DNA of 64,000 bases, taken from NCBI RefSeq assembly GCF_027912515.1, contig NZ_CP115464.1:3635501-3699500 (forward strand), given 5' to 3'. The notes beneath the pieces were generated by a model, which was given only the letters and a program-made list of their open reading frames with translations, was not told the DNA's origin and searched no databases. A program made the position numbers and the translations under genes. Of this stretch, positions 8,477 to 17,852 are shown piece by piece (position 1 is the stretch's first letter; every line of letters begins with the position of its first letter). The stretch is from Brevundimonas sp. NIBR10 (lineage in GTDB: Bacteria; Pseudomonadota; Alphaproteobacteria; Caulobacterales; Caulobacteraceae).

Positions 8477-9364
8477 ATGGTCACCGAAACGCCGTCCCCC
8501 GGAGACGACCTGCCGATCGCGCGCACGATCGCCGACCTGCGCGCCGTCGTCGGCGCGTGGCGTCGCCAGGGGCTGAGCATCGGCTTCGTTCCGACCATGG
8601 GGGCCCTGCACGACGGGCATCTGGCCCTGGTCACAGAGGCGTTGACGCAGGCGGACCGGGTGGTGGCCAGCGTCTTCGTCAACCCGACCCAGTTCGCGGC
8701 GCACGAGGACCTGGGGGCCTATCCCCGGCGCGAAGCGCGCGACGCGGAGCTGCTGGCCGGGGCGGGATGCCACCTGCTGTATGCGCCGTCGGTCGAGGAG
8801 ATGTATCCGGCCGGTGCCGTGACGCGGATCACCGTCGGCGATGCGGCGACGGGTGGCCCGTCCCAGACCCTGGAAGGCGCGGCGCGGCCGCAGATGTTCG
8901 GCGGTGTCGCCCTGGTGGTCACCAAGCTGCTGAACCAGGTCCAGCCTGACGTCGCAGTCTTCGGCGAGAAGGACTGGCAGCAGCTGGCCGTGATCCGGCG
9001 GATGGTGACGGACCTGGACATGCCGGTGCAGATCGTCGGGGTGCCCACGGCGCGGGACGGCCACGGCCTGGCCCTGTCGTCGCGCAATGGCTATCTTTCG
9101 GAGCCGGATTTGGAGGTCGCGCGGCGGTTGAACGGCATCCTGGCCGAGACGGCGATCAAGGCCGCCGGGGGCGCATCGATCGTCGCCGTGGAAGCCGAGG
9201 CCGCGTCTGCCCTGCTGGCCGCCGGTTTCGCGCGGATCGACTACGTCGCCATTCGCCGGCCGGACCTGTCGCCCTTCGAGAACGGCCGCGTGGACGGTCC
9301 CGGCCGCGTCCTGACCGCCGCCGTGCTGGGCACGACCCGGCTGATCGACAATATGGCGGTATAG
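8477..9364 (+). CDS. panC: Pantoate--beta-alanine ligase (pantothenate synthetase)
   Basis: Joins D-pantoate and beta-alanine with ATP to make pantothenate, the coenzyme A precursor, in the cytoplasm. Family motifs are clear: FVPTMGALHDGHLALV near the N-terminus (HIGH-like ATP site), SVFVNPTQF, FGEKDWQQL and the LALSSRNGYLS loop. Length 295 fits the usual 280-300. The ATG at 8477 gives a short leader before the first motif. panB and panD are not in the window. Confidence 0.97.
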   Translation: MVTETPSPGDDLPIARTIADLRAVVGAWRRQGLSIGFVPTMGALHDGHLALVTEALTQADRVVASVFVNPTQFAAHEDLGAYPRREARDAELLAGAGCHLLYAPSVEEMYPAGAVTRITVGDAATGGPSQTLEGAARPQMFGGVALVVTKLLNQVQPDVAVFGEKDWQQLAVIRRMVTDLDMPVQIVGVPTARDGHGLALSSRNGYLSEPDLEVARRLNGILAETAIKAAGGASIVAVEAEAASALLAAGFARIDYVAIRRPDLSPFENGRVDGPGRVLTAAVLGTTRLIDNMAV

Positions 9365-9440
9365 TCCTCAGAGCGGGAGATGACGGTCAGGTCGCAGTGA
9401 CAGCTGACGCGTCATTCCGCGCCCGGAGACGTGACGTCAA

Positions 9441-9749
9441 CTACCGGCGACGTCCACCCGCGCCGGCCAGCAGCAGGCCCAGGCCCGCCACGATCGCCGT
9501 GGTCAGGAAGGGCTTGCGACGGGCGAAGTCCAGGCCTGCACGCACGGGTTCCTGGAGATCGGTGGGCGCCTTGGCGGCGAAGCCGTCCAGACGATCCAGG
9601 CCGCGACCATAGACGTCCAGATATTTGCCCTTCACCTCGTTCAGCTTGCCGTCGAGCTGAAGCTTGGAATCGCCCGTCAGGCGACCGAGGCCGTCCTGAA
9701 GCTTGCCGGTCAGGCCGGTGGCGGCGCCGTCGATGCGGTTGTCGGTCAT
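9441..9749 (-). CDS. CsbD-like stress protein with C-terminal hydrophobic segment
   Basis: A 102-residue protein from the ATG at 9749 (MTDNRIDGAATG). The first half resembles the CsbD family: low-complexity repeats of Gly, Lys, Leu and Asp such as KLQDGLGRLTGDSKLQLDGKL. The C-terminus has an Arg/Lys-rich turn, then a hydrophobic helix (PFLTTAIVAGLGLLLAG) and a basic end, as in small inner-membrane ElaB/DUF883 proteins. CsbD proteins are often induced by stress; the function is not known in detail. It stands alone between two plus-strand genes. Confidence 0.75.
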   Translation of the reverse strand: MTDNRIDGAATGLTGKLQDGLGRLTGDSKLQLDGKLNEVKGKYLDVYGRGLDRLDGFAAKAPTDLQEPVRAGLDFARRKPFLTTAIVAGLGLLLAGAGGRRR

Positions 9750-9869
9750 GGATATCCCCATTGTGCAGTTGCGTGCCACGAAAGCGCACGCCGTGATCTG
9801 CGGTTCCGCCCTGCGACACTGACAGCCGTGATTTTCTGCTAAGCTTGGTCCGCGATCAAGGAGACGCCC

Positions 9870-10226
9870 ATGTTGAGGTTCATCGTCCAGTTTCTGGTCA
9901 CGGCCGCCGGCCTGTGGCTCGCCTCGGCCATCGTGCCGGGCGTCGGCTTTACCGACACGCCCAGCCTGCTGCTCGCCGCTGTCCTGCTGGGGCTGGTCAA
10001 CGCCTTCGTGCGGCCGATCCTGGTGGTCCTGACTTTCCCGATCACCGTGGTGACCCTGGGGCTGTTCCTGCTGGTCGTGAACGCCGCCACCATCGGCCTG
10101 GTCGCCATGCTGCTGGGCGGTTTCGTGGTCGATGGCCTGGGCGCCGGCATCGGGGCCGCCATTGTCACCGGGATCGTCAGCTGGATCGCCGGTGCCTTCA
10201 TCGGCGATGGCAAGTCGAAGGACTGA
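9870..10226 (+). CDS. Phage holin family 4 (YvlD-like) membrane protein
   Basis: A 118-residue, almost wholly hydrophobic protein with about four transmembrane segments. The pattern GLVNAFVRPILVVLTFPITVVTLGLF is characteristic of the YvlD/superfamily IV holin-like group, small inner-membrane proteins found widely in bacteria without phage. Function is unclear. Its stop overlaps the start of the next gene (TGATG), implying translational coupling. Confidence 0.85.
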   Translation: MLRFIVQFLVTAAGLWLASAIVPGVGFTDTPSLLLAAVLLGLVNAFVRPILVVLTFPITVVTLGLFLLVVNAATIGLVAMLLGGFVVDGLGAGIGAAIVTGIVSWIAGAFIGDGKSKD

Positions 10227-10831
10227 TGCCCGCCTCCGAACCCGGCGGCGTCGTCCTGACCGAGCGTCAGAAGAAGTGGTTCGCCACCGTCCAGGCGAAT
10301 TTCGAGAAGAACACCGGCAAGCCTCTGACGGCCTGGCTCGAGGTCATGAAATCCTGCCCCGAGACGACGCCGCGCGCGCAGACCGCCTGGCTCAAGGCCG
10401 AACACGGCGTGCTCCAGAACCATGCGGCCCACATCCTCGACGCCATGAAACCGACCTCCGGAATGGGTTGGGGCGAACCGCAGGCTCTGCGTCGAGCGCT
10501 GTGGAAGGACCCGGCCGCCCTGGCTATCCTCGAAGCCGTCGAGTGCGTGGCGACCGACGTCGAGGGCGTCATTGTCGGGCAGCGCAAGGGCTACACCGCG
10601 TTCAGCCGCACCGTGCAGTTCGTCGCCATGCGCCCCCTGAAGGGTGGCCGGGCCTTGCTGGGCCTGAAGCTGGATCCGACCCTATCGCCGCGCCTGACGC
10701 CGTCAGTCCGCAAGGAAAGCTGGTCCGAACGCCTGACCTCGATCGTCGAACTGGACAACGCCGATCAGGTCGATGTGGAGGTGAGCCGCCTGTTCAGCCT
10801 TGCGGCCGAACGCGGTCTGGCGTCGGGCTGA
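10226..10831 (+). CDS. DUF4287/DUF5655-type protein
   Basis: A 201-residue soluble protein starting at the ATG that overlaps the preceding stop. The N-terminal segment (KKWFATVQANFEKNTGKPLTAWLEVMK...) matches the DUF4287 pattern, and the C-terminal half (KGYTAFSRTVQFVAMRPLKGGRALLGLKL) looks like the DUF5655 region often fused to it. Function unknown. A longer frame from 9845 is an artefact of reading through the holin-like gene. Confidence 0.75.
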   Translation: MPASEPGGVVLTERQKKWFATVQANFEKNTGKPLTAWLEVMKSCPETTPRAQTAWLKAEHGVLQNHAAHILDAMKPTSGMGWGEPQALRRALWKDPAALAILEAVECVATDVEGVIVGQRKGYTAFSRTVQFVAMRPLKGGRALLGLKLDPTLSPRLTPSVRKESWSERLTSIVELDNADQVDVEVSRLFSLAAERGLASG

Positions 10832-10850
10832 GGGCCACGACTGTCGGAAA

Positions 10851-10925
<75 letters not shown>

Positions 10926-11021
10926 CAAATCTGAGGAACCGGGCGTATAGCCAACTGACTGGCGGGGGGGAAGCCCGAAAAGCCGCTTGGCTCGGAAAGA
11001 ATTCCAAGGCTTGATGTGGGG

Positions 11022-11186
11022 ATGACAGAAGCGCCGGATCCACCCGCCCCCGTGGCCAAGCCCACGCCGCCGCCCGCGAGGTCGCCCGAACAGGCGGCAA
11101 AGGCCGCGCGGCTGGCCTCGGCGCTGCGTGACAACCTGCGTCGGCGCAAGGTTGCGCACCGGCAGCCGAGCCGTCCCGGCAACTGA
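11022..11186 (+). CDS. Small conserved protein preceding murA
   Basis: A 54-residue frame from ATG 11022, MTEAPDPPAPVAKPTPP..., with a Pro-rich N-terminus and a basic Ala/Arg-rich C-terminal helix (AARLASALRDNLRRRKVAHR). GTGGGG just upstream serves as ribosome site. Small basic proteins with an LRDNLRRRK-like motif occur before murA in several alphaproteobacteria, as far as I recall, which supports it being real. Function unknown. Confidence 0.6.
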   Translation: MTEAPDPPAPVAKPTPPPARSPEQAAKAARLASALRDNLRRRKVAHRQPSRPGN

Positions 11187-11304
11187 AAGTCATCGGGCAC
11201 GGGGCCTGCGGGCCTTTCGCTGGACCCTACGGCCGCGCTAGATAGCCGACCCTTCGTCGGACCTCTGGCCCTTCCGCCCTCTGACGATCCGAATCAGGAA
11301 CGAC

Positions 11305-12609
11305 ATGGACAGCATCGCGGTACAGGGCGGAACTCAGCTCTACGGGGAGATCCCGGTCAGCGGCGCCAAGAATTCGGCGATCAAGCTGATGGCCGCCACC
11401 CTGCTGACCGACCAGCCCGTGCGGCTGACCAATATGCCGCGTTTGGCCGATACGAAATTCCTCGGCCAGTTGCTGCGCCAGTTCGGGGTGACGGTGACCG
11501 AGTCCGACGGGGCGGACGGCCAGCAGACCGTGTTCGATGCCGGGTCGATTACCTCGACCTTCGCCCCCTATGACCTGGTTCGCCAGATGCGCGCCTCGTT
11601 CAATGTGCTGGGGCCGCTGCTGGCGCGCACCGGTCATGCCAAGGTCTCCCTGCCGGGCGGCTGCACCATCGGGGCCCGGCCCGTCGATCTGCACATCGAC
11701 GCCCTGTCCAAGCTGGGGGCCTCCATCGAGATGGATCAGGGTTATGTCTCGGCCATGGCGCCCAAGGGCCTGCGCGGGGCCGAGATCGAGTTTCCGTTCG
11801 TCTCGGTCGGTGCCACCGAACACACATTGATGGCCGCCGTCCTGGCGCACGGCACGACGGTGCTGAGGCGGGCTGCGCGTGAGCCAGAGATCGGCGATCT
11901 GGTCCGCTGCCTGATTTCCATGGGCGCGAAGATCGAGGGGGTGGACACCGACACCCTGACCATCACCGGCGTGACGTCGCTGACCGGCACCGACTGGGCC
12001 GTCATCCCTGACCGGATCGAGATGGGGTCCTATGCCTGCGCCGTGGCCATGGCGGGCGGCGACGTGCGGCTGACGAAGGCCCGACCCGAGCTGATCGACG
12101 CCCTGACGGATCGGATGATCCAGGCCGGGGTCGAGGTCACGCCGACCGAGGACGGCGTCCGGGTCAGGCGCGACCGTTCGCAACGGCTCAAGGCCGTGGA
12201 CGTTCAGACCGAGGTCTATCCCGGCTTCGCCACCGACCTGCAGGCACAGTTCATGGCCCTGATGACGACGGCGGAGGGTGTCAGCACCATCCACGAGAAC
12301 ATCTTCGAGAACCGCTTCATGCACGCGCCCGAGCTGGGTCGGCTGGGAGCCCAGATCGCCGTCCACGCGGGCGAGGCCAAGGTCACGGGCGTAGAGTGGC
12401 TGCGCGGGGCCCCGGTCATGGCCACCGACCTGCGCGCCTCCGTCAGCCTGGTGATCGCCGGTCTGGCGGCCGAGGGCGAGACCACCATCGGTCGGGTCTA
12501 TCATCTGGATCGCGGTTTCGAGCGGCTGGAGGAGAAACTCGGTGCCTGCGGGGCCGAGATCCGCCGCATCCATGGGCCGCCGGTGGAAGGGCCCGCCGAT
12601 GAGCACTGA
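11305..12609 (+). CDS. murA: UDP-N-acetylglucosamine 1-carboxyvinyltransferase
   Basis: First committed step of peptidoglycan synthesis: transfers enolpyruvate from PEP to UDP-GlcNAc in the cytoplasm. The 434-residue product has the N-terminal SGAKNSAIK motif, and the fosfomycin-target Cys120 is intact in [15 protein letters not shown]. An Arg/Asp-rich C-terminal part ([17 protein letters not shown]) is typical. It overlaps the next gene by 11 bp. A GCTAGAT box at about 11236-11242 upstream resembles the Caulobacter housekeeping -10. Confidence 0.97.
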   Translation: MDSIAVQGGTQLYGEIPVSGAKNSAIKLMAATLLTDQPVRLTNMPRLADTKFLGQLLRQFGVTVTESDGADGQQTVFDAGSITSTFAPYDLVRQMRASFNVLGPLLARTGHAKVSLPGGCTIGARPVDLHIDALSKLGASIEMDQGYVSAMAPKGLRGAEIEFPFVSVGATEHTLMAAVLAHGTTVLRRAAREPEIGDLVRCLISMGAKIEGVDTDTLTITGVTSLTGTDWAVIPDRIEMGSYACAVAMAGGDVRLTKARPELIDALTDRMIQAGVEVTPTEDGVRVRRDRSQRLKAVDVQTEVYPGFATDLQAQFMALMTTAEGVSTIHENIFENRFMHAPELGRLGAQIAVHAGEAKVTGVEWLRGAPVMATDLRASVSLVIAGLAAEGETTIGRVYHLDRGFERLEEKLGACGAEIRRIHGPPVEGPADEH

Positions 12610-13126
12610 CACCGACATTCCAAGTGTGGGCGTCCAGCCCGCCGCCCCGACCGAGGCCGAGGTCGCGGCCCAGGTCGAAAGCACGAAATCCGGTGCCAAC
12701 GAACCCTTGCGCCTTCTGGCCGAGGACGCCGAGGACCTGGCCATCATCTCGGCCGCGCTTCAGGACGCCATCCTGAGGCCCGCCGACATCGTTTGGGAGC
12801 GGCCCGCGCGCCGCCTGACCCTGACGCTCAGCCGCTTTTGCTGGGAATGCGGGGGTACCCGCGTCATGGCGGCCATGCAGTTCGGCGACGTCCTGGCGGT
12901 CAAGAGCCGCGGCCTGCCACGCCTGCCCGATACCCCGCTGGAACTGCTCGCCATCGACTTCGAGGAGGGCGAGGCCCCGGGCGGCAAGGTCACCCTGATG
13001 TTCGCGGGCGGCGGCGACCTGCGCGCCGAGGTCGAATGCCTGGACGCCGTGGTCGCCGACCTGTCCGACCGCTGGGAAGCGCGGGTCGCTCCCACCCACC
13101 TCGACGGCGAGGAGTCTGAGTCATGA
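12599..13126 (+). CDS. DUF2948 family protein
   Basis: A 175-residue soluble protein from the ATG at 12599, inside the end of murA. The stretch [29 protein letters not shown] followed by RFCWE and [10 protein letters not shown] is the pattern of DUF2948, an alphaproteobacterial family found next to murA. Function unknown. It overlaps the next gene by ATGA, so the three are likely one operon. Confidence 0.88.
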   Translation: MSTDTDIPSVGVQPAAPTEAEVAAQVESTKSGANEPLRLLAEDAEDLAIISAALQDAILRPADIVWERPARRLTLTLSRFCWECGGTRVMAAMQFGDVLAVKSRGLPRLPDTPLELLAIDFEEGEAPGGKVTLMFAGGGDLRAEVECLDAVVADLSDRWEARVAPTHLDGEESES

Positions 13127-13599
13127 GTGAACACCGCCTGGCCTCCATCACCCTGGACGCCGCCACTCTTCCGGCCGCGACCGCCGAGATCGAGCACGAA
13201 CGCCGCGTCGCCATCTTCGACCTGGTCGAGAAGAACAGCTTCGAACCCGCCGGTTCGGACACCGGCCCCTATGCCCTGGCCCTGTCGCTCCAGGACAACC
13301 GGCTGGTCTTCGACATCGCGGGACAGGGCGCCGCCGAAGGCTTCGCCCGCACCTATGCCCTGTCGCTGACGCCGATGAAGACGGTCCTCAAGGACTATCT
13401 GCTGATCTGCGACAGCTATTACGAGGCCCTGCGCGGCTCCTCGCCCAGCCAGATCGAGGCCGTCGACATGGGCCGTCGCGGCCTGCACAACGAAGGGGCC
13501 GAACTGCTGAAACAGCGCCTCGAGGGCAAGGTCGTCGTCGATCACGAGACGGCCCGTCGGCTGTTTACGCTGGTGTGCGCCCTGTATCGGCGCGGCTGA
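13123..13599 (+). CDS. UPF0262 family protein
   Basis: A 158-residue protein with the UPF0262 pattern: ITLDAATL..., then IEHERRVAIFDLVEKNSFEP, LSLTPMKTVLKDYLLICDSYYEAL and an EAVDMGRRGLHNEGAELLKQRL segment. The family is restricted to alphaproteobacteria and uncharacterised. In other genomes hisD often lies between DUF2948 and UPF0262; here they overlap directly. Confidence 0.9.
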   Translation: MSEHRLASITLDAATLPAATAEIEHERRVAIFDLVEKNSFEPAGSDTGPYALALSLQDNRLVFDIAGQGAAEGFARTYALSLTPMKTVLKDYLLICDSYYEALRGSSPSQIEAVDMGRRGLHNEGAELLKQRLEGKVVVDHETARRLFTLVCALYRRG

Positions 13600-13702
13600 A
13601 CTCGACTTCCCCGCCATCTTCGTGCATTAGCCGCCCCTTCTTACGGCTCGCGCTTCGCCCGGCGCGGGCCCAGATTCGTATTCACGGGGCGTGAGAGGCC
13701 GC

Positions 13703-13924
13703 ATGGCTAAGGAAGAACTGCTCGAGTTTCCCGGTACGGTGTCGGAACTGCTTCCGAACGCGACCTTTCGCGTGACCCTGGAAGAGGGCGGCCACGAGAT
13801 CATCGCCCACACCGCCGGCAAGATGCGCAAGAATCGCATCCGCGTCCTGGCCGGAGACAAGGTGCTGGTCGAGATGACCCCCTATGATCTCACCAAGGGC
13901 CGCATCACCTACCGCTTCAAGTAA
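13703..13924 (+). CDS. infA: Translation initiation factor IF-1
   Basis: Single S1/OB-fold protein of 73 residues that occupies the 30S A site during initiation. The sequence [24 protein letters not shown]...[20 protein letters not shown]...[21 protein letters not shown] is nearly diagnostic. The ATG at 13703 is used rather than the in-frame upstream GTG region because MAKEE is the universal start. It is followed 10 bp later by maf. Confidence 0.98.
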   Translation: MAKEELLEFPGTVSELLPNATFRVTLEEGGHEIIAHTAGKMRKNRIRVLAGDKVLVEMTPYDLTKGRITYRFK

Positions 13925-13934
13925 GGGCGCGCGC

Positions 13935-14513
13935 TTGTCGCGTCCTGATCTGGTGCTGGCCTCGGCCAGCCCGCGCCGCATCGAACTGCTGGCGCTGATC
14001 GGGATCACCCCCGATCGCATCGACCCCGCCGACATCGACGAGACTCCCGGGCGCGACGAAACCCCGTCGCGCCTCGCCGCCCGCCTGGCCCGGTCCAAGG
14101 CCGAGGTCGTCGCCGCCCGGTCGCCGGGTGCCGTGGTCCTGGCCGCCGACACGGTCGTCGCGGTCGGCCGCCGCCTGCTGGAAAAGCCCGCCGACGAGGC
14201 CGAGGCCATGAAATTCCTGACCCTGCTGTCCGGCCGCAACCACCGCGTCTTCACCGGCGTCGCCGTCGCAACGGCCGAGCGGACGATCCACCGCGTCGTC
14301 GATACCCGCGTCTCGTTCAAGGTCCTCTCGCCCGCCGAGATCGCGTCCTACGTCGCCGGCGGCGACTGGCGCGGCAAGGCCGGCGGCTACGGCATCCAGG
14401 GTCCGGCCGGGGCCTTCGTGACCCGCATCGTCGGGTCTTATCCCGCCGTCATGGGCCTGCCGCTGTTCGAGACCGTGAACCTGCTGGCCGGCGCGGGCTG
14501 GCGGCGTCCCTGA
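13935..14513 (+). CDS. maf: Maf family nucleotide pyrophosphatase
   Basis: House-cleaning enzyme that hydrolyses dTTP/UTP or modified nucleotides. The 192-residue product starts at a TTG (13935) just before the conserved LVLASASPRRIELL loop; starting further upstream would run into infA. Other motifs are AADTVVAVGRRLLEKP and GGDWRGKAGGYGIQGPAGAFV with the catalytic Asp region. Its stop overlaps the next start (TGATG). Confidence 0.93.
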   Translation: MSRPDLVLASASPRRIELLALIGITPDRIDPADIDETPGRDETPSRLAARLARSKAEVVAARSPGAVVLAADTVVAVGRRLLEKPADEAEAMKFLTLLSGRNHRVFTGVAVATAERTIHRVVDTRVSFKVLSPAEIASYVAGGDWRGKAGGYGIQGPAGAFVTRIVGSYPAVMGLPLFETVNLLAGAGWRRP

Positions 14514-15559
14514 TGTCCGAAATCGAGGTCTTCCTCGACGAACAGCCCGGCGAGACCCGGGGCATGATCGCGCGGAACGGCCACTTCGAAACCCTGCTGA
14601 TTCAGCGTGAGACCGACGACCCCACCCATCGGCTCGGTGCGCGCGCCGTCGGCCGGGTGGTCGAGGCCGACCCCGGCCTGGGTGCCGCCTTCGTCGATCT
14701 GGGCGGAGAGCCTCCGATGGGCTTCCTGCCGTTTGCCAAGGCCGCGCCCTTGCGCGTCGGCCAGGCGATCGAGGTCGAGGTCACGGCCGAGCCCCACGAA
14801 CGCAAGGGCCCGGCCCTGCGCCTGATCGGCCCGGCCGAAGGCGACCCGCGCCTGCTGAAGCCCGGCGCATCCGTCGCCGAGGATCTCGCCCGCCTCGCCC
14901 CCGGCGTCCCGGTCCAGACCGGCGTCGCCGCCGTCCAGGCGTCCTGGGACGCCGAGGAAGAGGCGCTGGCCGACGGGGACTTCTATGCCGAGATCGGCCT
15001 CGATCTGGCGGTCCAGCGCACCCGCGCCCTGATCGCGGTCGATATCGACTATGTCGGCCTGCCGGGTCGTGACGGACGAAAGGGCAGGACGGCTGCGAAC
15101 CGGCTTGGCCTCGTCCACGCCGCCCGCCTGATCCGGCTCAAGCGCTGGGGCGGACTGGTCGCGGTCGACCTGATCGGAACGGGTCACGATGCCGCGATCG
15201 TCGCCGCCGAGGCCAGGGCCGCCTTTGGTGCCGACCCGGATGTCGCCCCGGACATCGCCTACGGACCACTGAACCGGTTCGGCGTTTTCCAGCTGGCCCT
15301 GCCGTGGCGTCGGGCCCCGCTGGAAGACGTCCTGAACGGCTGGGATGGCCGCCAGACCGCGCTGACCCGCACCCTGAGTATCGTCCGGCGGCTGCGTCAC
15401 GCGATCCTGTCCGACACCACGATCCCGCGCCTGGTCATGCATTGCGCCCCGGCCGAGGCCGTCCTGGCCGCGCCCCTGGTCGCGCGTCTGGGCCCCCGTG
15501 CCGGACTGAAACCCGACCCCGGCGTTCTGCCCGGACGCAGCGACATCCACGAGGCCTGA
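14513..15559 (+). CDS. rng: Short ribonuclease E/G family protein
   Basis: Single-strand endoribonuclease fold lacking the long RNase E scaffold. At 348 residues it is shorter than RNase G (about 490). The catalytic region is present: the DID at Asp177-179 and [10 protein letters not shown] with Asp219 match the metal-binding aspartates of RNase E at a similar spacing (43 residues in E. coli). I see no CPxC zinc-link motif, and the S1 portion is short. Such compact RNase E/G homologues sit between maf and yacG in alphaproteobacteria. Activity should be regarded as inferred; the symbol names the family rather than proven RNase G. Confidence 0.85.
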   Translation: MSEIEVFLDEQPGETRGMIARNGHFETLLIQRETDDPTHRLGARAVGRVVEADPGLGAAFVDLGGEPPMGFLPFAKAAPLRVGQAIEVEVTAEPHERKGPALRLIGPAEGDPRLLKPGASVAEDLARLAPGVPVQTGVAAVQASWDAEEEALADGDFYAEIGLDLAVQRTRALIAVDIDYVGLPGRDGRKGRTAANRLGLVHAARLIRLKRWGGLVAVDLIGTGHDAAIVAAEARAAFGADPDVAPDIAYGPLNRFGVFQLALPWRRAPLEDVLNGWDGRQTALTRTLSIVRRLRHAILSDTTIPRLVMHCAPAEAVLAAPLVARLGPRAGLKPDPGVLPGRSDIHEA

Positions 15560-15561
15560 CC

Positions 15562-15753
15562 ATGGCGACCTGTCCGATCTGCAAGCGGCATCCGGCCACC
15601 CCCGAATACCGACCCTTCTGCTCGCGCCGCTGTGCCGACGTCGATCTGGGCAAGTGGTTCAGCGGCGGATACGCCATCCCCGTCCGTGACGACGAACCCA
15701 CGGACGATGCGCCGGCCGGCTCCGGATTGCATCAACGCGGCGAAGACGACTGA
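15562..15753 (+). CDS. yacG: DNA gyrase inhibitor YacG
   Basis: A 63-residue zinc protein. The ligands CPIC (near residue 4) and CSRRC (near residue 20) are intact, followed by [16 protein letters not shown], the family hallmark. YacG binds GyrB and blocks DNA binding in E. coli. It starts 2 bp after rng and ends the cluster before tRNA-Phe. Confidence 0.95.
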   Translation: MATCPICKRHPATPEYRPFCSRRCADVDLGKWFSGGYAIPVRDDEPTDDAPAGSGLHQRGEDD

Positions 15754-15828
15754 ACGACGCTGGACACCCCGGATCGGCTCGATTATAGACCCCGCTCCCG
15801 CGACGGCCATGCCTCGCCGGATATGTGC

Positions 15829-15904
15829 GCCTGGGTAGCTCAGTTGGTAGAGCAGCGGATTGAAAATCCGCGTGTCGGTGGTTCGAATCCGCCCCCAGGC
15901 ACCA
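15829..15904 (+). tRNA. tRNA-Phe(GAA)
   Basis: Complete cloverleaf: acceptor GCCTGGG/CCCAGGC, D arm with AGTTGGTAGAGC, anticodon loop TTGAAAA giving GAA (Phe), T loop TTCGAAT. CCA is encoded. Confidence 0.97.
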
Positions 15905-15997
15905 TTTCCATCCTCAACCGGACGACGCTCCCAGCCACAGCCGGGGTGCGCTTTCCCCTCCGCGCTCGGGCCCCTCTGCGCCCAGGGGTGATAGACG

Positions 15998-16780
15998 TCA
16001 GATCAGACCCGCCATCGGCGAGGACGGGTCGGCGTACATCCGTTTGGGCATCCGGCCCGCGAGATAGGACTGCCGGCCGGCGATGACGGCGTGCTTCATC
16101 GCCGAGGCCATCAGGATGGGATCTTTGGCCGCTGCGATGGCGGTGTTCATCAGGACGGCGTCGCAGCCCAGCTCCATGGCCACCGTGGCGTCCGAGGCCG
16201 TGCCGACGCCGGCGTCGACCAGCACAGGCACGGTCGCCTGTTCGATGATCAGGCGGATGTTGACCGGGTTCTGGATTCCCAGGCCTGAACCGATCGGGGC
16301 GGCGGCGGGCATGATGGCGGCGGCGCCGGCGTCTTCCAGACGTTTGGCCATGACCACGTCGTCGGTGCAGTAGACCATGACGTCGAAGCCGTCCTTGACC
16401 AGCATCTCCAGCGCCCGCAGCGTCTCGATCATGTCGGGATACAGGTGGGCGGTGTTGGAAAGAACCTCCAGCTTGACCAGGTCCCAGCCCCCCGCCTCGC
16501 GCGCCAGCCTCAGGGTCCGCACCGCGTCTTCGCCGGTGAAACAGCCGGCGGTGTTGGGCAGGAAGGTGAACCGGTCGGGCTTTACGTAATCGACCAGCAT
16601 GGGCTGTGACGGATCGCTAAGGTTCACGCGGCGCAGGGCCACCGTCACGATCTCGGCGCCCGCGGCCTCGGCGGCGGCGGCGTTCTGGGCATAGTCGGCG
16701 TATTTGCCGGTGCCGACGATCAGGCGGCTGGAAAAGGTGCGGCCGGCGACGGTCCAGGTGTCGGAAGGAGCGGAGGTCAT
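15998..16780 (-). CDS. thiG: Thiazole synthase
   Basis: Forms the thiazole phosphate of thiamine from deoxyxylulose phosphate, dehydroglycine and ThiS thiocarboxylate. The 260-residue TIM barrel shows LIVGTGKY, the VTVALRRVN strand with the Schiff-base Lys nearby (LVKLEVL), and the phosphate-binding PIGSGLGI and [11 protein letters not shown] loops. ATG 16780 is preferred over a TTG at 16819. thiS lies upstream on the same strand, 283 bp away, with a plus-strand antitoxin between them. Confidence 0.97.
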   Translation of the reverse strand: MTSAPSDTWTVAGRTFSSRLIVGTGKYADYAQNAAAAEAAGAEIVTVALRRVNLSDPSQPMLVDYVKPDRFTFLPNTAGCFTGEDAVRTLRLAREAGGWDLVKLEVLSNTAHLYPDMIETLRALEMLVKDGFDVMVYCTDDVVMAKRLEDAGAAAIMPAAAPIGSGLGIQNPVNIRLIIEQATVPVLVDAGVGTASDATVAMELGCDAVLMNTAIAAAKDPILMASAMKHAVIAGRQSYLAGRMPKRMYADPSSPMAGLI

Positions 16781-16896
16781 GGCCGTATCTAGTCCGCTGC
16801 GACGATTGATGCGAGCCAACTTGGACGATGTGTCGACGATTGCGCCTTGGATGGGCGAAAGCTAGCTTGCCGATACTCAACCCATGGTGAGCGCCG

Positions 16897-17061
16897 GTGA
16901 AAACCTACGATCTTGAGTACGCCAGGGGAAATCTGTCTCGTCTGGTGGATGAGGCTGCAAGTGGTGAGCCGTTCATTGTCGCCAGGGACGGCAAGCCTCT
17001 CTTGACCTTCGCCCCCTGTGATTCCCTCGAACCCGAGGGTCCGCCAGCGCCAGAGGTCTGA
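16897..17061 (+). CDS. Solitary Phd/YefM-type antitoxin
   Basis: A 54-residue frame from the GTG at 16897; an in-frame TGA at 16888 excludes a longer form. The sequence KTYDLEYARGNLSRLVDEAASGEPFIVARDGKPLLTF matches the DNA-binding half of the Phd/YefM family. The usual C-terminal toxin-binding tail is nearly absent. No toxin gene follows: thiS is met 2 bp later on the opposite strand. It may be a remnant antitoxin, an anti-addiction factor or a DNA-binding regulator. Confidence 0.7.
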   Translation: MKTYDLEYARGNLSRLVDEAASGEPFIVARDGKPLLTFAPCDSLEPEGPPAPEV

Positions 17062-17063
17062 CC

Positions 17064-17261
17064 TCACCCCCCGCCGACGAAGACCACCAGCTCGATCCGG
17101 TCGCCCTCGGCCAGTGCGGTCGATCCATGCAGGGATCGGGGGACGATCTCCAGATTGCGCTCGACGGCGACCTTCCTCGGGTCCAGGGACAGTTCCTCGA
17201 CGAGGCCCAGGATCGTCCCGGCGGCGACGTCCAGCGTATCTCCGTTGACTTGAACGCGCAT
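17064..17261 (-). CDS. thiS: Sulfur carrier protein ThiS
   Basis: A 65-residue ubiquitin-like protein ending in Gly-Gly-Gly. The C-terminal glycine becomes a thiocarboxylate that gives sulfur to the thiazole ring. [12 protein letters not shown] and VVFVGGG fit the family. It is upstream of thiG on the same strand but separated by the convergent antitoxin gene. Confidence 0.93.
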   Translation of the reverse strand: MRVQVNGDTLDVAAGTILGLVEELSLDPRKVAVERNLEIVPRSLHGSTALAEGDRIELVVFVGGG

Positions 17262-17365
17262 ACCCTTACGTCACCCTTTCAGCACTCGACTTTGACCTTG
17301 GCCGCACGTCGGTTAAAAGGCCGCCCGATTCCAAGCGACCCCGCAAAAGGCCCGACCGGAACCCG

Positions 17366-17833
17366 ATGCCCCAACCGGCTGTCATCTACGTCCTGAACGG
17401 CCCGAACCTCAACCTGCTGGGGACGCGGGAGCCGGACATCTATGGCCACGAGACATTGGCCGACGTCCAGACGATCTGCGAGGCGGCAGCCGATGATTTC
17501 GCGATCGTCTTCCGCCAGTCCAACCACGAGGGCGAACTGGTCGACTGGATCCAGGAGGCCCGCACCGAGGCGGCCGCACTGGTCATCAACCCGGCCGCGT
17601 ACGGCCATACCTCCGTCGCCATGCTGGACGCGGTCAAGGCCCTGTCCATTCCCGTCGTCGAATGCCACCTGTCGAACCTGTTTGCCAGGGAGGCCTTTCG
17701 GCACCATTCATTCATCACCCCCGCTGCGTCCGGCCTGATCGCCGGCTTCGGCGCGGGCAGCTACGACCTGGCCGTCCGGGCCGCCGTCAAGCTGGCGCGG
17801 GAACGCCGCGTCGCGACGGACCGTTCGGTCTAA
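17366..17833 (+). CDS. aroQ: 3-dehydroquinate dehydratase, type II
   Basis: Third step of the shikimate pathway, 3-dehydroquinate to 3-dehydroshikimate. The 155-residue product carries [13 protein letters not shown], the catalytic Tyr-containing lid (DIYG), [24 protein letters not shown] and [12 protein letters not shown] with the active-site His. It is followed by accB and accC, a common alphaproteobacterial operon. Confidence 0.97.
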   Translation: MPQPAVIYVLNGPNLNLLGTREPDIYGHETLADVQTICEAAADDFAIVFRQSNHEGELVDWIQEARTEAAALVINPAAYGHTSVAMLDAVKALSIPVVECHLSNLFAREAFRHHSFITPAASGLIAGFGAGSYDLAVRAAVKLARERRVATDRSV

Positions 17834-17852
17834 CAACAAAGAGGCTCACCCC

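Noticed and set aside
17262..17365. TPP riboswitch before thiS
   Set aside because: The 100-bp interval lacks the conserved CUGAGA and ACCUGA-type elements in either orientation.
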